Positions 54,178 to 61,344 of a stretch of DNA of 64,000 bases are shown here, in pieces. The position numbers and the translations under genes were made by a program. Within the stretch, counting starts at the first letter, position 1. Every line of letters starts with the position of its first letter. The stretch spans positions 826,365-890,364 of the forward strand of contig NZ_JACYFR010000002.1 in assembly GCF_014837175.1 (NCBI RefSeq), given 5' to 3'. This DNA comes from Cellulomonas sp. JH27-2. GTDB taxonomy: Bacteria > Actinomycetota > Actinomycetes > Actinomycetales > Cellulomonadaceae. Under the pieces are notes generated by a model. That model was not told where the DNA came from and searched no databases. It worked only from the letters and a program-made list of their open reading frames with translations.

Positions 54178-55208
54178 CCCGCCGAGCCCTTGGACGTGGC
54201 TCCGCCGGACGGCTGCGCCGCGACCGGAGTCCGGTCCACCGGCGGAAGCTGGACGGCGGGCGGGATCGTGGTCTCGTCGTCGCCGAACCCGTAGTGGCCG
54301 TTGGTGCCGGCGATGCGGGCTGCGAGCGCGAGCGGGACGTTGAGCTGCCCGGCCACCTCCTGCGCGTCCGAGACGGTCGTCAGTGCCGCGCTCAGGTCGT
54401 CGTCGGCGAGGATCGTGTCGGTCAGGCTGCCCTCGGCCCGCGCACCGTCGGCCAGCACCGCGCCCGTCGAGTACTCCTGCGCCGCGCTGATCACCGAGAG
54501 CTCGGGCGCCAGGTCCTCGGCGCTCGGCGGTGCCGTCGGCGAGGCCACGGTCTCGGAGCCCGCCTCGTCGGCCGAGACGACGACGACCGCATCGGCCGCG
54601 ACGGTCACCGGGTCGGCCAGCGTCACGAGCGGGCTGTCCCCGGTCGTCAGGATCTCCAGCAGGTAGGACGCGTCCTGGCTGAGCTTGTCCGGCGCGGCCT
54701 TGTCGGCTCCCGTCAGCCCCTGGACGAGGGCCGCGGCCAGCTCGGTCTCGAGGTCGGCGCCCTGTGCGGGCGCGGGCGCCAAGAACTGGGTGAGGTTGCC
54801 GACGAGCGCCTGGCGGAAGCTGCGCTGGTCCGGGTCGGACCACGCATCCGTGAGCGTCGCGTATCCGGTGATGCTGGCCCCGGCCTGCTTGAAGTGCTCG
54901 GCCAGACCCTTGCGCTCGGCACCCTTGAGGTCGCCCAGCTCGATCACGACGACGCGACGGTCGGTCAGCGAGCCGGCGAGCAGCTGGGGCGAGGCAGCCT
55001 CGACGTAGGACTGCGTGTCGGAGAGGTCGGAGTTGGCGTCGTCGAGCTGCGAGCGCAGCGTGTCCTTCTCCGTGCGGAGCTGCTGGACCTGCCCCGTGAG
55101 GGTGTCCCCGATCGTCTCCTTGAGCGGGCCGGCGCCCAGCGCGATGCCCACGGCGAGCGCGAGGAACACCGAGATCAGGGAGACGACGTGGTAGCGGAAG
55201 TCGATCAC
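54174..55208 (-). CDS. steB: SteB/MctB-type (copper transporter family) protein
   Basis: 344 residues. An N-terminal helix (FRYHVVSLISVFLALAVGIA, starting at residue 4) with the conserved FRYH opening and a coiled-coil stretch (QVQQLRTEKDTLRSQLDDAN) are typical of the MctB/SteB family. The rest is extracytoplasmic, ending in a Pro/Gly-rich tail. The family was named for copper (MctB, Rv1698), while Corynebacterium SteB acts in septation with SteA. GTG 55208, with GGAGAG upstream, follows steA by 73 nt. Confidence 0.87.
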   Translation of the reverse strand: MIDFRYHVVSLISVFLALAVGIALGAGPLKETIGDTLTGQVQQLRTEKDTLRSQLDDANSDLSDTQSYVEAASPQLLAGSLTDRRVVVIELGDLKGAERKGLAEHFKQAGASITGYATLTDAWSDPDQRSFRQALVGNLTQFLAPAPAQGADLETELAAALVQGLTGADKAAPDKLSQDASYLLEILTTGDSPLVTLADPVTVAADAVVVVSADEAGSETVASPTAPPSAEDLAPELSVISAAQEYSTGAVLADGARAEGSLTDTILADDDLSAALTTVSDAQEVAGQLNVPLALAARIAGTNGHYGFGDDETTIPPAVQLPPVDRTPVAAQPSGGATSKGSAG

Positions 55209-55281
55209 AGGGCGTTCTCTCCGTCGAAGATGAGGCAGGCAAGGGGGCGACGACGAGCCGTCGGGCGGACGTCCGCGGTCA

Positions 55282-56466
55282 TCAGCTGCCCCCGAAGAGC
55301 GAGCCGACCCACGACGTGAAGTCGTCGAAGCGGGCGCCGATGAGCTCGTAGAGCGTCTGCCCGGCAGCGGTCGAGGCCAGCGCGACGCCGAGCGCGAGGA
55401 GACCCGCGAGGACCAGCAGCGTCAGCTGGAGGTTGGAGATGCGGTGGCGGTAGAGCCGCGAGACACCCTTCGCGTCGACGAGCTTGCTGCCCACGCGCAG
55501 GCGGGTCAGGAACGTGCTCGCCATGCCGGAACGCCCCTTGTCGAGGAACTCGACCAGCGTGGCGTGCGTCCCGACGGCGACGATGAGCTCGGCGCCCTTG
55601 TCGTCGGCCAGCAGCATGGCGACGTCCTCGCTCGTGCCCGTCGCCGGGAAGACGACGTGTGGGACGCCCAGCTGCTCCACGCGCGCCAGCCCCGGCGCGC
55701 GACCGTCCCGGTAGGCGTGCACGACGATCTCGGCACCGCAGCTCAGCGCGCGGTCCGAGACCGAGTCCATGTCGCCGACGACGAGGTCGGGCCGCCAGCC
55801 GGCGTCCAGGATCGCGTCCGCTCCCCCGTCCACGCCGATGAGCACCGGCCGGTACTCGCGGATGTACGGCCGCAGCGTGACCAGGTCTTCCTTGTAGTGG
55901 TACCCCCGGACGACGATGAGCACCTGGCGCCCGTCGATCACCGTGCTGATGTCGGGTACGCCCACGCCGTCGAGCAGCAGGTCCCGCTCCCGGCGCAGGT
56001 AGTCCATCGTGTTGGCGGCGAACGACTCGAGCTGCACCGAGAGCCCGGCGCGCGCCTCCTCCATCGCGAGCGCGACGGTGGACGACGTCTGGACGACACC
56101 CTCGGCGACGAGGTCGTCGCCGTCGTACACGCTGCCGTCGACGACCCGCAGGTGGTGCCCCTCGGCGATGGCCATGACGTCCGGACCGAGGTCGTCGACC
56201 AGCGGGATCCCGGCGCCGACCAGGATCTCGGGACCCAGGTTGGGGTACCGCCCCGAGGTGGAGCGTGCGGCGTTGAGGACGGCGACGGGCTGGCACGCGA
56301 CGAGCGCCTCGGCCGACACGCGGTCGAGGTCCTCGTGGTCGATGACGGCGACGTCACCTGCCTTGAGGCGCTTCGTCAGCCCCTTGGTCCGGGGGTCGAC
56401 TCGAGCCACACCGGCGACGACGCCGGGCTCAGGCAGGGCGGAGCGCTTGCGCAGACTGGATCTCAT
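55282..56466 (-). CDS. steA: SteA cytokinetic ring protein
   Basis: 394 residues. The mid region has the SteA/thiamin-pyrophosphokinase-like fold: VLIGVDGGADAILDAGWRPD, then LVVGDMDSVSD. The C-terminal helix ISNLQLTLLVLAGLLALGVA anchors it. Corynebacterial SteA recruits peptidoglycan amidases to the septum with SteB. ATG 56466 follows the recN stop by 6 nt. Synteny with Rv1697 supports the name. Confidence 0.88.
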   Translation of the reverse strand: MRSSLRKRSALPEPGVVAGVARVDPRTKGLTKRLKAGDVAVIDHEDLDRVSAEALVACQPVAVLNAARSTSGRYPNLGPEILVGAGIPLVDDLGPDVMAIAEGHHLRVVDGSVYDGDDLVAEGVVQTSSTVALAMEEARAGLSVQLESFAANTMDYLRRERDLLLDGVGVPDISTVIDGRQVLIVVRGYHYKEDLVTLRPYIREYRPVLIGVDGGADAILDAGWRPDLVVGDMDSVSDRALSCGAEIVVHAYRDGRAPGLARVEQLGVPHVVFPATGTSEDVAMLLADDKGAELIVAVGTHATLVEFLDKGRSGMASTFLTRLRVGSKLVDAKGVSRLYRHRISNLQLTLLVLAGLLALGVALASTAAGQTLYELIGARFDDFTSWVGSLFGGS

Positions 56467-56472
56467 CGTGCG

Positions 56473-58215
56473 TCATCGTCCCACGAACGACTGCTCCAGG
56501 AGCTCTGCGGCGTGCGTCCGCGCGGCGTCGGAGTCGGCCTGACCCGACAGCATGCGGGCGAGCTCGCGCACGCGGTCCTCGCCCGTGACCGACCTCACGT
56601 CCGAGTCCGTGACGACATCGACGCCGGCCGCCTGTGACTTGGTCACCACCAGGTGGTGGTCCGCGAACGCCGCGACCTGGGCCAGGTGCGTGACGACGAG
56701 CACCTGCGACTGCCGGGCGAGCATGGCCAGCCGGCGCCCGACCTCGACCGCGGCCTTGCCGCCGACGCCCGCGTCGACCTCGTCGAACACGAAGGTGCCG
56801 GGTCGGGACGCGCCGCTGTCCGGTGAGGTCGCGAGCGCCACCTCGAGCGCGAGCATGACGCGCGAGAGCTCGCCGCCGGAGGCGCCCTTGCCCAGCGGGC
56901 GGGCGGGAGCGCCGGCGTGGGGCACCAGCAGCATCTCGACCTGGTCGGCGCCGTGCGGGCCCAGTGCCTGCGCGGGTTCGACCTGCACGCGCAGGTCGGC
57001 ACCCGACATCGCGAGCCCCGCGAGCTCGGCCGTCACGGCGTTCGCGAGCTGCTGGGCACCCGCGCGACGGGAGGCGGTCACCCGTCCTGCGAGCTCGCCG
57101 AGCGTCGTGTCGAGCTCGTCGCGGCGGGCGCGCAGCTGCTCGATCCGCTCGTCTCCACCGTCCAGCTCGAGGAGGCGCCGCCCGGCCGTGTCGGCCCACG
57201 CGAGCACCTCGTCGACGTCCGACCCGTAGCTGCGGGTCAGCGTCGCGAGCTCCGCCCGGCGCTGGTGCACGACGTCGAGCCGCCGCGGGTCCGCGGCAAG
57301 ATCCTCGACGTACGACGACAGCTCGGCAGCCACGTCGGCCAGCAGGTAGCCGGCCTCGCCAGCCCGCGTCGCCAACGCACCGAGCGCGGTGTCGTGCGCG
57401 CCAGCGTGCTCCAGCGTACGACGCGCCTGCTCGACGAGGTCGACGGCGCTGACGACGTCGACGGCAGCGCCGTCCGGATCGCCGGCGAGCGCGACGTGCG
57501 CCCCGGTCGCGGCCACGCGCAGGTCCTCGGCGTGCGCGAGCCGCTCCGCCTCTGCGGTCAGCTCGTGGTCCTCCCCCGGCTGAGGGTCGACGCGCTCGAC
57601 CTCGGCGAGCCCCAGGCGCAGCAGCTCGGCCTCGCGGCTCCGGTCGCGCGCACGCTCGACGAGGTCGTCGAGCTCGTCCTGGACGCGGGTGCGCTCGGCC
57701 CACGCCGCCCGCAGGTCGGCGAGCGTCTGCGTGTGCTCCGCCCCGACGAACGCGTCGAGCGCCTCGCGCTGGTGCGCGGGCGAGCGCAGCCGGGCCTGGT
57801 CGCTCTGGCCGTGCACGGTGACCAGGTGCTCCGCGATCTCGCCGAGCACCGCCTGCGGCACGGACCGGCCGCCCACGTACGCGCGCGAGCGTCCCGCGCC
57901 TCCCTCGGTGCCCACGGTGATCGTGCGGACGAGGACGAGCGAGCCGTCGTCGTCCACCTCGGCCCCTGCCTCGTCGGCCCGCGTCAGTGCGTCGCCGCCG
58001 GCGGGGAGCAGGACACGCCCCTCGACGGACGCGCCGGCGGCACCGGTCCGCACCGTCGCGGCGTCCGCCTTGCCCCCGAGCAGCAGGTTGAGGGCGGTCA
58101 GCACCATCGTCTTGCCGGCGCCCGTCTCACCGGTGAGCACCGTGAGTCCCGGGCTGAGCTCGACGTGCGCGCGCCCGATCACGCCCAGGTCGGCGATGCG
58201 GATCTCCTCGATCAC
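56473..58215 (-). CDS. recN: DNA repair protein RecN
   Basis: 580 residues, SMC-like. Walker A is TGETGAGKTMVLTALNLLLG at the N-terminus and Walker B FVFDEVDAGVGG with signature LGKGASGGELSRVMLALEV near the C-terminus; a long coiled coil lies between. It gathers DNA ends in double-strand break repair. GTG 58215 overlaps nadK by GTGA. The longer frame to 58629 is nadK shadow. No LexA box was looked for successfully; nothing evident upstream because it is operonic. Confidence 0.94.
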   Translation of the reverse strand: MIEEIRIADLGVIGRAHVELSPGLTVLTGETGAGKTMVLTALNLLLGGKADAATVRTGAAGASVEGRVLLPAGGDALTRADEAGAEVDDDGSLVLVRTITVGTEGGAGRSRAYVGGRSVPQAVLGEIAEHLVTVHGQSDQARLRSPAHQREALDAFVGAEHTQTLADLRAAWAERTRVQDELDDLVERARDRSREAELLRLGLAEVERVDPQPGEDHELTAEAERLAHAEDLRVAATGAHVALAGDPDGAAVDVVSAVDLVEQARRTLEHAGAHDTALGALATRAGEAGYLLADVAAELSSYVEDLAADPRRLDVVHQRRAELATLTRSYGSDVDEVLAWADTAGRRLLELDGGDERIEQLRARRDELDTTLGELAGRVTASRRAGAQQLANAVTAELAGLAMSGADLRVQVEPAQALGPHGADQVEMLLVPHAGAPARPLGKGASGGELSRVMLALEVALATSPDSGASRPGTFVFDEVDAGVGGKAAVEVGRRLAMLARQSQVLVVTHLAQVAAFADHHLVVTKSQAAGVDVVTDSDVRSVTGEDRVRELARMLSGQADSDAARTHAAELLEQSFVGR

Positions 58216-59108
58216 GACGCGCCACCGCCCGCGACGCGACGACCCTCGCCGTTCGTCTGCGCGGGGCGTCCGCGCCAGCCCGCGACGGGCAGGTCGAACT
58301 TGTTCACCAGGCGCGTCGTGAACGGCGCCGGCGTCAGCCGGGCGAGCCGGACCGGCTGGTCTCCTCGCGTCACCTCGACCCGCGATCCCGCGGGCACCTC
58401 GAGCCGGCGGCGGCCGTCGCACGTGATGAGCCCCTGAGCGGGCGACCGGTCGAGCACCTCGACGGCCAGGCGGCTGCGCGGCCCGACGACGAGAGGACGC
58501 GCGAACAGCGCGTGCGCGGCGAGCGGCACCAGGATCATACCGTCGACGTCGGGCCACACGACGGGCCCGCCGGCGGAGAACGCGTGAGCGGTCGACCCGG
58601 TGGCGGTCGCGGCGACCACGCCGTCGCACCCGAACGACGACAGCGGGTGCCCGTCCACACCGACGGCGACCTCGAGGATCCGCGACCGGTCAGCCTTCTC
58701 CAGTGCCACCTCGTTGAGTGCCCACCCCGTCTGGACAGAGCCGTCGGCACCGACCACCCGTACCTCGAGCGTCCCGCGCTCCTCGACGGTGAAGTCGCCC
58801 GTGGTGAGCCGGCGCACGGCGTCACCGACATCGTCCCGCTCGGCCTCCGCGAGGAACCCGACGTGACCCAGGTTGATGCCGAGCAGGGGCACGCTCGTGC
58901 CGCGCGTCAGCTCGGCGGCGCGCAGGATGGTCCCGTCGCCCCCCAGCACGACCGCGAGGTCGAACTCGGGCAGGTCGGCGGACTCGGTGTCCTCGCCCGC
59001 GTGCACCGGCTCGATGCCGGCGGCGGCGAGCTCGCGCACCACCTCCTCGAGCGCGCTGACGGCGACCTCACGCCCGCTGTGCGTGACGACCAGTGCTCGA
59101 CGCGTCAT
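58212..59108 (-). CDS. nadK: NAD kinase
   Basis: 298 residues. Signature motifs are VVLGGDGTILRAAE (GGDGT), LNEVALEK (NE) and GVVAATATGSTAHAFSAGGP, where the usual TPTGSTAY is ATGSTAH. It phosphorylates NAD to NADP. It overlaps tlyA (ATGA) and recN (GTGA), the same order as Rv1694-Rv1695-Rv1696. ATG 59108 is fixed by the overlap with tlyA. Confidence 0.94.
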   Translation of the reverse strand: MTRRALVVTHSGREVAVSALEEVVRELAAAGIEPVHAGEDTESADLPEFDLAVVLGGDGTILRAAELTRGTSVPLLGINLGHVGFLAEAERDDVGDAVRRLTTGDFTVEERGTLEVRVVGADGSVQTGWALNEVALEKADRSRILEVAVGVDGHPLSSFGCDGVVAATATGSTAHAFSAGGPVVWPDVDGMILVPLAAHALFARPLVVGPRSRLAVEVLDRSPAQGLITCDGRRRLEVPAGSRVEVTRGDQPVRLARLTPAPFTTRLVNKFDLPVAGWRGRPAQTNGEGRRVAGGGAS

Positions 59109-59920
59109 GCGTCCTCCTCACGCTCGCCGGCGACGACCGCGCGGACGCGGGCCTCCAGCTCGTCGACCCCGGGCGCACCACGGCGCAGCCACAGGAAGTA
59201 CTCCACGTTCCCGCTGGGCCCGGGCAACGGGCTGCGGACCACGTCCACCACGCCGAGCCCGAGGCCGCTCGCCGCGGCTGCGACCTCCAGGACGGCCCGC
59301 GCACGCAGCGCCGGATCGCGCACGACCCCGCCCGACCCGAGCCGCTCGCGCCCCACCTCGAACTGCGGCTTCACCATGACCAGGAGGTCCGCGTCCGAAG
59401 CTGCGACACCGGCCAGCGCGGGAAGCACCAGCGCCAGGGAGATGAACGACAGGTCGGCGACCACCAGCGACGGCTCGGGTTCGACCGACGCAGCGTCGAG
59501 CTCGCGCACGTTGACGCCCTCACGGACCTCGACCCGAGGGTCGTCGCGCAGGCGGTCGATGATCTGTCCGTGCCCGACGTCGACGGCAACCACCCGACGC
59601 GCCCCACGCCGCAGCAGCACGTCCGTGAACCCGCCGGTGCTCGCACCCGCGTCGAGGCAGTCCCGACCGTCGACGACGATCCCCGTCGCGTCGAGCGCGC
59701 CGACGAGCTTGTGGGCGCCGCGCGACGCATAACCGGGGTCGTCGTCGCGGTCCACCGTGAGCGCTGCCGCAGGTCCGACCTGCGTCGCAGGCCGTCGCGT
59801 CACAGCTCCGTCGACGCGTACCCGCCCGGCCGACGCGAGGGTCGTCGCCTCGCCCCTCGACCTGGCCAGCCCACGCCGCACGAGCGCGACGTCCAGCCTG
59901 ACGGTCAGGTCGTCGTCCAT
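59105..59920 (-). CDS. tlyA: TlyA rRNA 2'-O-methyltransferase
   Basis: 271 residues. An N-terminal S4-like RNA-binding domain (RLDVALVRRGLARSRGEATT) is followed by a FtsJ-like methyltransferase: LDAGASTGGFTDVLLRRGA (motif I), VADLSFISLALVLPAL (motif IV) and VKPQFEVGRE. TlyA methylates 16S and 23S rRNA and is linked to capreomycin susceptibility in mycobacteria. ATG 59920 has AAGGAG upstream. The frame stays open upstream through imperfect 12-bp repeats, so a longer N-terminus is possible but less likely. Confidence 0.92.
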   Translation of the reverse strand: MDDDLTVRLDVALVRRGLARSRGEATTLASAGRVRVDGAVTRRPATQVGPAAALTVDRDDDPGYASRGAHKLVGALDATGIVVDGRDCLDAGASTGGFTDVLLRRGARRVVAVDVGHGQIIDRLRDDPRVEVREGVNVRELDAASVEPEPSLVVADLSFISLALVLPALAGVAASDADLLVMVKPQFEVGRERLGSGGVVRDPALRARAVLEVAAAASGLGLGVVDVVRSPLPGPSGNVEYFLWLRRGAPGVDELEARVRAVVAGEREEDA

Positions 59921-59936
59921 CGGGGCGCTCCTTCCG

Positions 59937-59990
59937 GTGCGGTCACGGGTGCGGGTGCGGTCGGGAGTGCGCTCACGAGTGCGGTCGTGG
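59937..59990 (-). repeat. Imperfect 12-bp tandem repeats upstream of tlyA
   Basis: Four degenerate 12-bp units beginning GTGCGGTC or GTGCGCTC (59937-59948, 59955-59966, 59967-59978, 59979-59990) with a 6-nt partial unit between the first two. They lie just upstream of the tlyA ribosome site. In the tlyA frame they would encode RT-rich sequence. Confidence 0.55.
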
Positions 59991-60078
59991 GTGTGCTGCC
60001 CGGCCGACGGTCGGATCGGGACGGGCCCGTCGGGCGCCGATGCGGCACGGCACCGCACCGCCGACGCAGTCAGGGCGG

Positions 60079-60240
60079 TCACGCCTCGGCGGAGGCGAGC
60101 CGGTCCTGGAGCGCACCGTGGACGGCGTCGAACGCCGCGACGTGCGCGCGCAGCGGTTGCTCGGCGATGCCGTCGAGACTGCGCAGCGCCTCGTCGACGC
60201 CGTCGTCGCCCGTGGGGACCACCTCGATCGCCTCGCTCAC
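60079..60240 (-). CDS. Small conserved 53-residue protein before tlyA
   Basis: 53 residues (VSEAIEVVPTGDDGVDEALR to a SAEA end), acidic and helical. A strong AGGAGG ribosome site lies 5 nt before GTG 60240, and third codon positions are G+C-biased. Proteins of this size and style between a HAD phosphatase and tlyA are seen in other actinobacteria. The pattern SLDGIAEQPLRAHVAAFDAV plus VHGALQDRL looks like a short helical hairpin. No function known. Confidence 0.72.
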   Translation of the reverse strand: MSEAIEVVPTGDDGVDEALRSLDGIAEQPLRAHVAAFDAVHGALQDRLASAEA

Positions 60241-60327
60241 CGTTCCTCCTCGCTGTCCGGACCCGCGCCCACGCTACCCGGCGCGACCGACACGAGCGCG
60301 AGACATCCCCAGGGTGTGGGCGTCCGG

Positions 60328-61344
60328 TCAGGAGCGGGCGAGCTCCGGGACGGTGCCGGGGTCGAGGTCGTCGCCCGCGTCGACCGCGGCCCACGCGGCG
60401 GCGCACGCGGCCCGGACCAGGTCGATCGCGTCCGCGTCGCCGCGCCCGAGCTCGAGCGCACCATCGGTGACGCGGGCGGACGCCTCGCGGCACACCCACC
60501 AGCCGTCGTCCGAGCGTCCCGGCGCCGGGTGCGGCTCGAGGAGCGCGCGCAGATCGGCCCCGATGAAGTGCGGACGCTCACCGGGGACCGCCAGGATGTC
60601 GTCGCGCGCCGAGCTCACCCCGGTCAGGACGTGCAGCCCGTCGTACCCCCCAGAGCGCGCCCCCGCCAGATCCGTGTCGAGCCGGTCGCCGATCACGAGG
60701 ACCTGCCGCGCACCGACACGCTCGACGGCCATGTCGTACATCGTGGACGAGGGCTTGCCCGCACTGTCCGGCACGACGCCGGTGGCGGCACGGACCGCGC
60801 CGACGAGCGACCCGTTCCCCGGTGCGAAACCGCGCGCGGTGGGCAGGCTCAGGTCCAGGTTGGACGCGACGTGCCACGCCCCGCGCTCGATCGCGTAGGC
60901 GGCTTCAGCGAGCTGGGCCCACCCGACCTCGGGCGCAAAACCCTGCGCGACCGCCTCGGGCTCGTCGTCGGCCGAGTCGACGACCTGGTACCCGGCTTCT
61001 CGCACGGCCGTGACCAGGCCGGCGCCGCCGACGACCAGCACGCGCGACCCCTCCGGGAGCCGCGTGCGCAGCAGCTGCGCGGCGGCCTGGGCGGCCGTCA
61101 TGACCTCGTCGGCTCGCGTCGCGATCCCCAGCTCCGTGAGCTGGGCGGCCACGGACTCGGGCTCGCGCGACGCGTTGTTGGTCACGAAGACCAGGCGCAT
61201 CCCGTTGCCCCGCGCCGACGTCAGCCCGTCCGCGGCGTGGTCGATCGGCTCGTGCCCCTTGTACGCGACACCATCGAGGTCGACGAGGGCCAGGTCGTAG
61301 TGCTCGGCGAGCGGTGTGCTCGACCCGATCAGCCCCGCGCTCAT
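60328..61344 (-). CDS. HAD-IIA family hydrolase (NagD/PgP-like)
   Basis: 338 residues. Motif I ALVDLDGVAYKG (DxDG), motif II FVTNNASREP, motif III Lys in SAGKPSSTMYDMAV and motif IV VLVIGDRLDTDLAGARSGGY identify the NagD/p-nitrophenyl phosphatase branch. The last ~80 residues are a long extra tail. It dephosphorylates small phosphates; substrate unknown. ATG 61344 overlaps the upstream gene stop by ATGA, placing it in one operon with the repeat protein and tlyA block. Confidence 0.88.
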   Translation of the reverse strand: MSAGLIGSSTPLAEHYDLALVDLDGVAYKGHEPIDHAADGLTSARGNGMRLVFVTNNASREPESVAAQLTELGIATRADEVMTAAQAAAQLLRTRLPEGSRVLVVGGAGLVTAVREAGYQVVDSADDEPEAVAQGFAPEVGWAQLAEAAYAIERGAWHVASNLDLSLPTARGFAPGNGSLVGAVRAATGVVPDSAGKPSSTMYDMAVERVGARQVLVIGDRLDTDLAGARSGGYDGLHVLTGVSSARDDILAVPGERPHFIGADLRALLEPHPAPGRSDDGWWVCREASARVTDGALELGRGDADAIDLVRAACAAAWAAVDAGDDLDPGTVPELARS

